Shown here one piece after another: positions 10,074 to 19,639 of a stretch of 64,000 nt of DNA (position 1 is the first letter of the stretch; each line of letters opens with the position of its first letter). Made by a program: the position numbers and the translations under genes. This DNA comes from Incurvaria masculella (Eukaryota; Arthropoda; Insecta; Lepidoptera; Incurvariidae). The stretch is taken from NCBI GenBank assembly GCA_946894095.1, contig OX335651.1:8206501-8270500 (forward strand), written 5' to 3'. The notes under the pieces were generated by a model, which saw nothing but the letters and a program-made list of their open reading frames with translations, was not told the DNA's origin and did not search any database.

Positions 10074-10370
10074 TTACTTAATTCTGGATGGTGTAAGGAA
10101 CAAAGTTTTTGAAATAAATATTTTAGTGTTGTCTCTGAGCAATTTATTAGATGTTAGAGTGCTTTGTGGTATAGTGGCAAGTAACTTTTCGGCTATTTTT
10201 GAGAAGTGTTCCAAAAACACATCCGCCACTTTTTTTGGCTCAGTGATCTGGTGACCTTTATTGTTTACTATCTTAGTATTTTTTACAACATTATTGTATG
10301 GTAGTTTCTTAGTCTCACGCATCACAATGTCCGAAATCGTTTTTTGTTTATTGTCACTACTGCTTATCAT
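10074..10370 (-). pseudogene. LINE endonuclease-RT linker (old LINE)
   Basis: A 98-codon open stretch reads NKQKTISDIVMRET, then NNKGHQITEPKKVADVFLEHF, then SKIAEKLL. This pattern (N.KG..I.DP..IA..FN.FF...) is the segment between endonuclease and reverse transcriptase in Jockey-type LINEs. Confidence 0.75.
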
Positions 10371-10606
10371 TGATTCATAATATTTGGCTTTTTATTTCTT
10401 TATTTGGATGTCATATTCCCTTTTCAGACGTTTCAAAATGTCCCGGTATTCTTAGCTATCAGTAGTGCGTCCTAATAGGTCAAATATTTAGATTTTTTCC
10501 TTAAAGTGTGTTTTCTATTTTCCGAGAGTGCCAAAATTTTGCATTGATTATTAGTACATTTTTTTTGTTCTTTTGGAAAAGCCTTATTAAAATTATTTGA
10601 AAATCT

Positions 10607-10950
10607 TTAAAAAAAATCATTATAGGCGTCATTTGCATACCTACATGAATAAACTTCAGACCAGTCCGTAGAGTTAAGCGCTGATACGAACGAGCAGATG
10701 TTACGATGTGAGAATATGCGCTGCCTGCGAGTGCAGACGTGGGATGGTAAGTTCATTGGATTTTTAAATGTTATTTTCTGAGACATGTGGTCAGACAAAC
10801 TGTTGTAAATTACTCTGCAGTCAATATCCTCCCTTATCAAGTCAGTCACCACGGAGTCTAAAAGTGATTTTCTGGTTTTGCATGTTCTTGTCGGTTCGAA
10901 AAATATTATTCAGGTCGAATAGGTCTAGAAGCATTTTTAACTTTCTGTAG
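10607..10950 (-). pseudogene. LINE endonuclease remnant (old LINE)
   Basis: The minus strand ends an apurinic-type endonuclease with CRVIYNSLSDHMSQKITF. The SDH..Q box is the C-terminal catalytic histidine motif of LINE APE endonucleases. The N-terminal part of the domain is missing between here and ORF1, so the element has an internal deletion. Confidence 0.7.
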
Positions 10951-10966
10951 GGGATAGATTGGACTT

Positions 10967-12076
10967 CTAAAAAAAAAATATTCCAATCTCCACACGGTTT
11001 TTTGTCTCCAAAAAAGTCGTTAGTCTCTTTTTTTCCAGGTATCTCCTGACTCCGGTACCTTTCGGCCAGAAACTTGTTTCAAGGAGTTTTTCGGCGTGCG
11101 ATATCTGTTCTTCAATCTTAAATGACGAGTAGTATCCCCGTGGGGCGTGAATTTTTCGACGCATGGATTAGTTTCATTCATTTCCTTGCAGGAAGTTAGA
11201 ATGTACGACTGTACCTGCTCAACTGTTGTTTGGCGGTCTAGTCGACATACATGGACGCTAATCGGCGGTTCTGGTCATTGTGCAACTCTCAGAATTGTTT
11301 CGTTTTCGTCTATGTCCCGTGTACCTACCAACATTGGGTTATTGTTGTATTTCCTACGTGAAAAGGCAAAGATTCGTTTCCCGTATGCAACACTGATCTA
11401 CTCGTAGGTACATTCCGTGTTTGTATGCCTGATTGCTCGTGCGCCGCTAGTCGAGTTGTGCGGAGCGCGATCGTATAGGTCTCCGCTGTCGGGGTTTGTT
11501 CCGGTTTGTTTCCGCTGGCTCACTTGCTCGTGCGCCGCCGCCGCCGCAGTCGATGGCGATTCATTATCTGAGAAGGCAGTTTCTACCCCCGCATTTGATC
11601 GCGGGCGCGGTTTGCGTTGTAGTTTTGAGCGTGGAGCCGGCACTCGTGTGTGATCTTGAGTATAGGTAGTGAAACTACTTGTGGTCGGAATATTTGACTG
11701 AGCTGTGATCGTGTCCATATGTGCGTGCGTCTTGTTTTGACCTGTGAATGATTTTGAATCCATTTGCCGTTGGTAGGTATAAGTTTGATAGTGTGAGTGT
11801 GTTATTCTCGGCTGTGATTTTCTGTGTTTCACGTTGAATATCGGCGTTTTGTTGCCCCAGGCGGTTCGTCTGGCGAATCAGGTCACCAAGAATTGCCGTG
11901 TGATGGGCTCGGGTAGTGGCTAAGTGATCTAGTTTGAACTCTAGACGGCTCACCGTTACGAGGAGCTGCGACATCGTGTTCACCAACTCCCCATGTCTGG
12001 CTGCCCTTGCGAACACTGCCGTTCCGAAGACATCACTTGGGCTTCCCGTAGGATGCAATTGGTGCAGGTATGCCAT
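10967..12076 (-). pseudogene. LINE ORF1 (old LINE), frameshifted
   Basis: The first part (12076-11800) encodes LVNTMSQLLVTVSRLEFKLD and nearby residues spaced like a coiled coil. A frameshift leads to a basic, Ser/Thr/Pro-rich linker (to about 11400). Then come VHVCRLDRQTTVEQVQSYIL (about 11255-11195), an RRM-like segment, and RGYYSSFKIEEQI with FWPKGTGVRRYLEKK (about 11140-11035), the SFK...WP.G..VRR signature of Jockey/CR1 ORF1 proteins. In-frame stops and at least two frameshifts disable it. ORF1 proteins bind the LINE RNA. Confidence 0.75.
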
Positions 12077-12080
12077 ACTT

Positions 12081-12466
12081 TTACTAATTTTCTTTGATAT
12101 TATTCTCTAGCTTTGCGCGTAAACTGTTTACATGGCGAGGGTGTTGCCAGACAATAGCACTTAACTAGTAAGGTTATACTAGTGCAGGATATAAATTAAA
12201 TCAGCATTCATTGGAATGTGTGGGAACATCAAAGTTTTTTTTAACTCTGTAACGACATTTATCCGAGAAAGTTGCCGCGTTTCTCAGTTTTTTTTAATCT
12301 GCATCACCACTCAGATTTACCTAATGTTAGAGGAAACTATGTTTAACGAATGAAAACTTTAAATTTGAAAAAAATATTTCACATATCTTTTCTGATAATA
12401 TGTAGGTAATTCAATATTTTGGTACTCGCAGATCTTGCACGTAGTGTTGTGTGCATCTGTGGGATG
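12081..12466. other. AT-rich unassigned sequence
   Basis: No feature is seen between the LINE start and the RTE-like fragment. Confidence 0.45.
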
Positions 12467-12565
12467 TCAGTCAGTCAGCGTGTTTGCGTCCACTGCTGGA
12501 CATACGCCTCTCCAATCCTTCTCCAGTCCTCCCGGCCCTCAGCGGTACGGAACCTGTGGGATACT
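12467..12565 (-). mobile_element. RTE-like LINE 3' terminal fragment
   Basis: The minus strand reads GREDWRRIGEAYVQQWTQTR followed by a stop: the extreme C-terminus of an RTE-like LINE protein with its short 3' end (GTCAGTCAG). The same tail occurs at 37739 and 41331 (minus) and 58525 (plus). Only the 3' end is present, as usual for 5'-truncated LINE insertions. Confidence 0.75.
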
Positions 12566-12894
12566 TGCTTGAATCTTTGGATTCTATACAGCACTGTGCA
12601 TCTCGTTAATGACCCCGAGACGTTTCAGAACGAGGAGAGCCTCCAAAATCGATGGAATGTAGAGTATTTTCTATGTATAGTCGCATTCAAAAGTCCAGTA
12701 GCACATATTAACGCGATTGCTATGAAGCGCTCGCATCGGGAGGAGATGATAGCCACCGCCCGCACGGTTTGCTGTAGAATGCCCAGCCTGAAAACCGGTC
12801 AGCGGGGGAAGGGGCACGCCACATGTGCAAAACAAACCCAACCGTAGACTTATGTCGCCGATGGTACTTATGATACGTATACTACAGATAATGC
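12566..12894. other. Unassigned, moderately GC-rich sequence
   Basis: A frame is open on each strand (plus frame to 12847; minus includes GILQQTVRAVAIISSRCERF), but I recognise no domain. It lies between two LINE fragments and may belong to a mobile element. Confidence 0.35.
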
Positions 12895-13128
12895 TCTCAA
12901 GAGCTGCATAATGCTATTACTCCATCCAAGCATGCAAATTTCGTTCAAGCGCAGCTAGCTGGCAGGTAATGCACCTTGTGATGTGATCAATTTTGAGTGC
13001 CAACTGATCCATCTATACGTTCGTTAATTATTGAATACACTTCCTAACTAGGTGGATTCCCCCAAAATACAGCTTGAGCCCTTCAAACGCAATGTGAAGA
13101 ATCTGGCTGGTAGGCTTCACTGTCCCTG
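12895..13128 (+). pseudogene. LINE C-terminal fragment
   Basis: The plus strand reads NALKSCIMLLLHPSMQIS, then LLNTLPN*VDSPKIQLEPFK and RNVKNLAGRLHCP before a stop. This resembles the carboxy end of Jockey-type LINE proteins (LPNE.D....L..FKR.V). Internal stops show decay. Related starts (LRSCI..PSL) occur at 45876 and 50790. Confidence 0.6.
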
Positions 13129-13453
13129 AAAAAAGACTAAAGACTATGGACGTCCTCGGACTGAAATGCTGTCGTATTCTGTCTATCGCGTCGTAATTAA
13201 AAAAATGCGTGACTTTTGTGAATTAGATGTGAAGTTTCTTAGGTACTAGTCAATCAGGCTCTAGCATTTGTTGACATACACACTGCGCATGCGTGTAGAG
13301 TGAGCAAGTAACTTGGGGGCTCTGAAGTCGTAATAAGCGTTTCACGTTTTGGTCTGATCCACTCTAATTTATTTACCTCATCTAAAGACTTCAAATAGTT
13401 CATTGATGACCAGTCTATTCGTATCAAATAAATCTTTATTGTAAGACTAGTAA
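13129..13453. other. Unassigned sequence
   Basis: No recognisable feature. Confidence 0.4.
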
Positions 13454-13584
13454 AACCGGCCAAGTGCGAGTCAGACTCGCACACGAAGGGTTCCGTACCA
13501 TCGTACATGATTTAACACCAAAAAATAATGTTTTTTGTATGGGGTATTTTAATTTTTATTATTTTTTAAATGTACCTATTTGTT

Positions 13585-13938
13585 CCAAGGAATGTGACAT
13601 GTATGTATGTATAATCGACCGTGAAGCAAGGACACATTATTGAAGAAAGAGCCCTTACTGGGCTCTTTCTTCAAAGAACTACTTTACGAATATACTGCAA
13701 GGCTGGACCCGAACCAGCAAAACATACCATTCGCGGGTATTGCGTCTACCAATTTCGCCACCGGCTGTATACCCATAATTTGGAATTCTCCTACAGTCCC
13801 TCTTCCCGTAATGAATGCCTCTTTTTACTGGGCTCTTTCTTCAATTAATGTGTCCTTGCTTCACGGTCGATTATACATACATGTCACATTCCTTGGAATA
13901 AACGACGTACCTGCTTAGTACGAAAAAGTATATTTACT
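13585..13938 (+). mobile_element. tRNA-Leu-like foldback SINE, copy 1 (full)
   Basis: The insertion is flanked by a 12-bp duplication TACCTATTTGTT (13573-13584 and 13939-13950). Its outer arms are inverted over about 65 bp: CCAAGGAATGTGACATG... with GTGAAGCAAGGACACAT at the left, and the complements at the right ending in CACATTCCTTGG near 13901. After the right arm comes a tail of about 40 bases (CGACGTACCTGCTTAGTACG...GTATATTTAC), shared with the copies at 35661 and 40577. Between the arms is a tRNA-like domain on the minus strand (13695-13766). Variable duplication length (12 bp here, 9 bp at 40568) and a fixed 3' tail argue for LINE-driven retroposition rather than a DNA transposon. Confidence 0.75.
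13695..13766 (-). ncRNA. tRNA-Leu-like domain of the foldback SINE
   Basis: Reading the minus strand, TGGCGAAATTGGTAGACGC fits a tRNA D-arm and the Pol III A box. ATACC-CGCGAAT-GGTAT forms a 5-bp stem with a 7-base loop where the anticodon arm should be. GCTGG-TTCGGGT-CCAGC is a perfect T-arm and B box. The acceptor strands do not pair, and loop position 33 is G instead of U, so it is not a working tRNA. The D-arm spelling is closest to tRNA-Leu, in my recollection of bacterial/organellar forms. It probably served as an internal Pol III promoter. Confidence 0.7.
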
Positions 13939-14130
13939 TACCTATTTGTTGTTATAGCGGCAAAATAAATACACTTTCTGTGAACATTTCAGCTGCCTAC
14001 CTATTACGGTTCATGAGATACAGCTCTGTGTAAGACGGACGGACGGACGGACGGACGCACGGCCGGACGGACAGCGGAGGCTTATTAATAGGGTTCCGTT
14101 GGCACCCTTTGGGTACGGAACCCTAAAAAA

Positions 14131-14554
14131 GTAGTGTCATCGGTGTTATGATTAAATAAAATAATTGTAACATTGTGTAGTGATCCCGATTCTCCGGCCA
14201 CGACGGGAAAGTAGAGGGGCGAGGGCATAACGAGCGCACGGTTCAGGTGAAATGTTCTAGATATTAACAGCTTGCCCTGGGCCTGTGGTATGTATGTGGG
14301 TTTACTATCATTCTTCTTTCTCGGTTATCGAACCGAATTGACGAATCCAAGAGTCATTATCATATGGAGGTAAATAAACGAATGAACTAATCGCTTGTTT
14401 GGCATTTTTGCAGAAAACGATTATAATACAAAGGTTCTGTTTTTTTTTTTCCTTAAGGCTGATTTTTTCTTTAAATGGGTCCGGTTTTGGTATTCAAATA
14501 AAACAAACTTATTAATAATGATAGCATACTCTTAGTGTTGAAGTATGTTGAAGA
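14131..14554. other. Unassigned sequence
   Basis: No recognisable feature; contains poly-T tracts. Confidence 0.4.
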
Positions 14555-15003
14555 TTAAGGGTCGAACTGAGTCCAGTGTTCGGCAAACCAATGATAATGG
14601 CGACCCCGGAAGCAGTGAGTTTGCGTCAGGGTTCAATGTTGTATGTGCGTCAAAATTGTTTTCAGGCGAGCGAAATTTATATTTTCCGTCTGTAAAGTCT
14701 ACCTGGTAAAGTGAATTAATATATGTTTCACGCTTATTCACTGGATACATATGTGATCTTGTGCCACAAAAAAGGAAATTGTCTAAATAATTTATAGTTT
14801 CCAAGCGCCCCGGCTTGAAAACCTAGTAAAAACCTAGTGAATAGGTGTTTAGGGAAACAATGTTATCCATTAAAATACACTTGATACACTAGATAAAATT
14901 CCAAACTTTTATATTTTGATTATTGTATGTGTATTCTTAGCCGACGCTGAGATAAAATAAAAATAAGCCCAAAATATTGGAGGTTCGTCATATGGAGCCT
15001 TAA
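14555..15003. mobile_element. TTAA-flanked MITE family B, copy 1
   Basis: TTAA at 14555-14558 and 15000-15003 flanks a 441-bp element. Its left end GGGTCGAACTGAGTCCAG and right end CATATGGAGCC correspond to the ends of the copy at 54354-54820. Internal blocks CCTAGTAAAAAC and AACCGACGCT-like GATAAAATAAAAATAA are shared. No coding capacity; a piggyBac-like duplication. Confidence 0.7.
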
Positions 15004-15115
15004 GTATTTCCCACGAAGTACAACCCGGGGTCATTCCAACATGGTTTAAAGAAGCACCTGGTCGACCGGCATGGTTTTTGTAGTCTCCGTAGAAGTTTAT
15101 AAAAAAAAAATTAAC

Positions 15116-15733
15116 AAAAAAATAACCGACTTCAAAGAAAAAGCACTAAAAAGTTAAAAATAATTTCCATTTTTGTAGTTACGATTTCTGTTATTTTTTG
15201 AGTCGGCGTCAGCCGGGCACGCGCTGCGCCAATCAAGAGAACCCTAACCTAACCTAACCTAACCTAACCTTGGCTGACACCGACTCAAAAAATAACAGAA
15301 ATCGTAACTACAAAAATGGAAATTATTTTTTACTTTTTAGTGCTTTTTCTTTGAAGTCGGTTATTTTTTTTGTTATTTTTTTTTATTTGTTTATTTTTAG
15401 TGAATCTGAAGTACACTTACTAATTTGTACACGTCCTTTCCAATAAAAAAAGAATCACTGAAATCGGTTGGCGTTATATTGAGTTATTTGTCCATTTGTC
15501 GCGCACATCTTAATACAAATTTAAGACTTTTATGATTTTCTCGTGGATATCATTGTCAGAACTTAACCAAATTAAAATGGGACCACTTGGGAAGCACTAG
15601 CTATCATTTAAAAAAATTATCATCAAAATCGGTTCACCCAGGCAAAAGTTATGAGGTAACAAACATAAAAAAAAAACAAAAAAAAAACATACAGACGAAT
15701 TGATAACCTCCTCCTTTTTTGAAGTCGGTTAAA
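15116..15733. mobile_element. Palindromic MITE with TTAGG units, copy 1
   Basis: Both outer ends read ACCGACTTCAAA inward (15125 and about 15725). The left third is itself a palindrome: arms 15116-15214 and 15272-15370 are almost perfect inverted copies of about 98 bp, with a 57-bp loop holding a (CCTAA)n array. The remainder (15375-15733) is the body, including AAAATCGGTTCACCCAGGCA. The copy at 33475-33993 has the same body in the opposite orientation but only one arm. There is no coding capacity. Confidence 0.8.
15242..15270 (-). repeat. Interstitial (TTAGG)n telomere-type array
   Basis: About 5.6 copies of CCTAA run without error. TTAGG is the telomere repeat of Lepidoptera and most insects. 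Here it lies in the loop of a mobile palindrome, not at a chromosome end. Confidence 0.85.
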
Positions 15734-15735
15734 AA

Positions 15736-16654
15736 GTGCATCGGCGTCATCAGGCACCTCTTCTCTGGCGTACGACTTATGCCACGCTGAATATAAAAAA
15801 ACATGCATAACAAGCATTTTATAAAGACATTTTAAATTGAATTGCTTATTTACTGTTTCATTATGAACTGTTTCATGGTCGAGTTCTGCTTTCTGTTCTA
15901 TCCTGTGTCGCAGGTAGCGGGGAAGTACGTTGGCCTGGTAAATAAGATTCTTAAATAACGTTGAAAATAATATTCAATTTCCGCGCAACCCAATTTCTGT
16001 TGCTTGAAACACCTGAAGTTTTAGAGCCACTTCTCGAAATGTATAAAGGAAGAAACCTTTTTCAGAAGCAGGTACGAGTATTGCAGGATGTTCTGAAGCG
16101 GCTCGTGATTGATTGACATTTAAGCCCAGGAAGATTATCCAGGGCCGCTGGATTGGGAATTACGGGGTTGTGGATTACGGGGAGCCGTTATTATCTGCCT
16201 GCCTGGCCTAAGCCTACCGAGATACCCTGCCCTTATTTTATGATTATTTCTAGTGATCTGTAGGAACTTTTGCGAGAAAATGGAAGACTGTTGAAAAATA
16301 AGATAAGATTGGAAAAAAACCTTACTATTGATTGCAAATTATGAAAATGTTTAATAGTTAGAGCTCGTCTTAAAATAATAATAATGTATTTATTGTCTGT
16401 TCTATATTGTTATAAATATAAATTTAAGGATAATTCATAACCTTAAATGAACTTTCTTGCCTTCTCAGGGGTAATGATATATTTTTAAATAAAAACACAC
16501 CAACTACCAGCCTATGCATTTTATCCTATAATATATATATTTGTAAATGTTTTTAGTAGGTTAGTGGGGCTATTTGCTAAGTATTGATCTATGATGACTT
16601 TTGTCGTCTGGTTATCGAGATACCAAAATAAACCTTTTTTATGATACTTTTGAG
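15736..16654. other. Unassigned sequence
   Basis: No gene or clear repeat recognised. Confidence 0.4.
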
Positions 16655-17416
16655 GTTACCGCGGTCGTTACACATGTTTGAAAAATGTTACGGCTTTTCA
16701 CGCGGCAGGTAGAGATATTCTCCGACGTTTCGAGCTAATCATTCAGCCCGTTGTCAAGGAGGCATCCGCCGCGCTCGTGCGCAGCAGACGACTGAGGTGA
16801 CCGCTAAACTCGCCGTGGATTTACGCCGTAGCTGTGAGTGGGGGCGGACGCGGAAATGTGTCTGGCTGCGGTCCGAACTTCAGACGACAGGCAATATGAG
16901 CTGACAATATCGTCGCCGATATTATCGTCTCGTTGGCCCCTTCTAAGTGGCTGAAGCACGGGGTTCCAATGATACGCCCAATGATGTCTGTTACTCCCTT
17001 TACATATGGCAAGAATGCCTTTCGTCTTTCGGCGTATTGGATGGGTGGTATACTTCTTGTTTTCTTACTATTATTTCGAACATTGTACCCATTTTCTCGA
17101 AGCACCCTCATTTAAGCTCTCTGCAATGTGGAACCCCGTGCTTCAGCCACTTAGAAGGGGCCAACGAGACGATAATATCGGCGACGATATTTTCAGCTCA
17201 TATTGCCTGTCGTCTGAAATTCGGACCGCAGCCAGACACATTTCCGCTTCCGCCCCCAATCACAGCTACGATTTACGCCCACGGCGAGCCTAGCGGTCAC
17301 CTCAGTCGTCTGCTGCGCACGAGCGCGGCGGATGCCTCCTTGACAACGGGCTGAATGATTAGCTCGAAACGCCGGAGAATATCTCTACCTGCCGCGTGAA
17401 AAGCCGTAACATTTTT
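16655..17416. mobile_element. Penelope-like element remnant with 288-bp inverted terminal repeats
   Basis: Arms 16681-16968 and 17129-17416 are inverted copies with few differences. Their outer ends contain TTACGGCTTTTCACGCGGC and CTCCGACGTTTCGAG. The 160-bp spacer encodes on the minus strand RKAFLPYVKGVTDIIGRI, which resembles the YVxGV..KI.R block after the RT domain of Penelope-like elements. Penelope-like elements are known to carry direct or inverted pseudo-LTRs. A fragment of the same repeat lies at 61381. Most of the coding region is absent. Confidence 0.65.
16965..17111 (-). pseudogene. Penelope-like RT C-terminal fragment
   Basis: The minus strand reads MRVLRENGYNVRNNSKKTRS, IPPIQYAERRKAFLPYVKG and VTDIIGRIIG before entering the inverted arm. 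In Penelope-like proteins a YVPG(V/T)..KI.R.L segment lies between RT and the GIY-YIG endonuclease. The rest of the RT and the GIY-YIG domain are missing. Assignment rests on this one motif. Confidence 0.55.
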
Positions 17417-18533
17417 TAAACCTTTTTTTTTCAATTCTCACTTAAAAAAACATAGAATCTAAATTTTTAGCTTCGCAGCACCTGTCAATATTTCTTTAAT
17501 TAATTCATAACTGACCGCGAGAATAACACGCCCGCGAAGGTTTATGATCACATTATACCGGAATCCGCTCGGGTGAATATCCAAAAGTATATTGACCCGA
17601 GCGGAGCCAAGAACCACACTTGGTGATAAATAAAAAGAGATTTAAACCAAAATTTAATTTTGCTATTTAGCCAATATAGAAATCTTGGGGTAAAGAGTTT
17701 AGATGCTAAGCGCTGAAAGTTGGTGTGGGTAAATTTGCTTATCCAGGCATCAGGAAACGATTCTGCCTTTTCTTTTCTAAGCAATGCATCAGCCTTATTT
17801 TTAACATCAAGAAATTGACACACTTTAATGTTTAATAAAGACAAAGACCATTTTTAAAACTAGATGTTGATTAGGTTTCGGTAGGTAGCGCTGTTGTCAA
17901 AATAATTTGGACCATTTTTTTTAATATTAAATTAATATCTTGCTACAAGTTAAAATTTGCGACCATACTACTCAGCGAAACGACTTAACAACATCGTCGC
18001 TAGCCCCAAAACATGTGAAATGTACTTCCACTCCACTCAATGAAAAAACTCGCCTCGAGCGAGAATCCTGCTCTCGGTGAAAAATCCAATTCCAATTGAA
18101 GGATTCGCCGTGGAAATGTTGAACATGAAAGGCGCGATAGAAAGATAAGTGCGGGACTCTCCCCAAACATTTCTATCGGACTTGCGGCAGCGGATACAAA
18201 CTGACTGCTACCCGAACGAGTCGACGGGATCTCTGTGATGTCATACTGAAAATTGGGTTGGATTCGTCTTTAATTGTAGGTTTTATACTTTAATCTCTTT
18301 ATAGATAAATATCTTTAATTATTTTATTAACAATTCCTGTAAGGAGAAAACATAGCAAACTAATAATATATTTGGAGTTTAACCAACAAAGACAACTATT
18401 GGTACAAATAGCGCTTAAAACTATAACATCGTACCACTACATAATTTTATAATTACACTGTATAATGGCTGATTTTTCAATAGTCTGATAAACAGCCAGA
18501 TAACCTATCCATCCAATATAGTAATTCCATATG
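17417..18533. other. Unassigned sequence with one hairpin
   Basis: No gene seen. TCCGCTCGGGT and its complement ACCCGAGCGGA at about 17571-17617 form an 11-bp hairpin with a loop of about 22 bases. Confidence 0.4.
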
Positions 18534-19192
18534 TTTATAAGGAGTCGTATTCACTACGTATAATATTCAGAACGTATAATAGTATTTTTTTCCAAAAAAT
18601 TAAAACCATGCATATCGTATAATATTCACAACGTATAATGTTATACGTTGTGCATGAGTTTAAAAATAAAATCAACTCTTTGCATCATGCAGAACGTCTA
18701 ATAGTCACAACGTATAATATTCCTAACATGAATTCACAAAAAAAGAAAACCATGCAGAACGTATAATATGCCAAGATGCACTGCATAAAGCGCCCTAATA
18801 ACGATACATTTCATGCTGAAATTGCTACGAATCGATATTTGTTGAAGAGTAACAATTTGCTACAACGCTAATTGAGACGGTCGAAAAGTCGCGTGCGAGT
18901 ATAAGCTTTAAAAGTATAAGCATAAGGGCGCTTATCGTATGAAATGTTTTTGGATTATATGATATGCATGGTTTTCTTTTTTTGTTAAATAAAGATCATA
19001 ATATTATACGTTGTGACTATTATACGTTATGCATGGAGAAATAAGAAATTTTATTTTTTAAACTTCTTCATGCACTACGTATACAATTATACGATCTGCA
19101 GATTATACGTTGTGCATGGTTTCAAAATTTTGTTAAAATATGAAATTATACGATCTGCATATTAGACGTTCTGCCGTTCCCCCTTTATAAGT
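18534..19192 (+). mobile_element. CGTATAAT-array element, copy 1, with 9-bp target duplication
   Basis: The 641-bp element (18543-19183) is flanked by TTTATAAGG and TTTATAAGT, a 9-bp duplication with one mismatch. It contains about a dozen copies of CGTATAAT or its complement, often as AACGTATAAT or ATTATACGTTGTGCATG, clustered towards both ends in opposite orientation. A core with GCGCCCTAATA and GGGCGCTTAT is also inverted, so the whole is an imperfect palindrome. The other copy (23860-24456) is inverted. No coding frame. A 9-bp duplication suggests Mutator-like transposition. Confidence 0.75.
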
Positions 19193-19426
19193 ACAATTAT
19201 AGTCAGATAATTGTGATACAAATTCAAAATTATTTATTTTGTTTCATAAATCAAGTAGGTGGTACAGTTATATAATCCAAGAATAAATCAGGTTTTTTGA
19301 AACGTGCCATTGATGGTACTAATAGTTCCTACACCTGTAAAAGAATACAATTCTGCACAACAGGGTGTAGGTTCCGTTGGACTTAGTTAGCAGACGGTAG
19401 CGTAGCACTATGTTATTAAAATAGAC

Positions 19427-19550
19427 GTGGGTGTGTGTGTACATAGGTAAGGGTGTATGTGTGAGTGTGTATGTGCGGAGGGGGGGGGGGGTGTGAGTGT
19501 CAGTAAGCGTGATTGTGTGCAAGAGGGTGTGTTTGTGTGTGTGGTGAAGG
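19427..19550. repeat. GT-rich microsatellite with poly-G tract
   Basis: A degenerate (GT)n array contains an uninterrupted run of G around 19480-19492. It lies just beyond the 3' end of the minus-strand LINE ORF and may be part of its 3' tail region. Confidence 0.8.
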
Positions 19551-19639
19551 GGGATAACTTGTTATTTTATTTGTTGTAAGTATACTTGTGTAATATCTAA
19601 ATATTTTTGTGTTTATTATGTGTATTATATGTAGAGTAT

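Larger units (their letters stand above)
7795..12080 (-). mobile_element. Degenerate Jockey/CR1-like LINE with nested insertions
   Basis: Reading from 12080 downward, the parts occur in LINE order: ORF1 (12076-10967), a short endonuclease remnant (10950-10607), an EN-RT linker (10370-10074), the reverse transcriptase (about 9460-8514) and the C-terminal domain (8162-7853). Two later insertions interrupt it: a TTAA-flanked MITE at 9463-10012 and an unrecognised 350-bp block at 8163-8513. Most of the endonuclease is deleted, and stops and frameshifts are spread throughout, so it is an inactive fossil. Without insertions its length is about 3.4 kb. Confidence 0.85.
13454..14130 (+). repeat. (GACG)n-bearing repeat, copy 2, interrupted
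   Basis: The left part (13454-13584) begins with CCGGCCAAGTGCGAGTCAGA and the right part (13939-14130) resumes at TACCTATTTGTTGTTATAGC. It ends with a (GACG)n tract near 14036-14070 and GGTACGGAACCCT. A 354-bp foldback SINE sits between the halves, with a 12-bp target duplication. Confidence 0.85.

Noticed and set aside
13695..13766. A functional tRNA-Leu gene
   Set aside because: The acceptor strands do not pair and the base before the anticodon is not U; the copy at 35669 shows the same defects.
13621..13918. Overlapping plus frames of 75 and 92 codons
   Set aside because: They translate the inverted arms and tRNA-like core of the foldback SINE.
15242..15270. (TTAGG)n as evidence of a telomere or chromosome fusion point
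   Set aside because: The array is short and lies in the loop of a mobile palindrome that also occurs at 33475 with a similar array.
18542..19192. A CRISPR-like or satellite array from the repeated CGTATAAT
   Set aside because: The motif is 8-12 bp, irregularly spaced and in both orientations, within a bounded element with target duplications.
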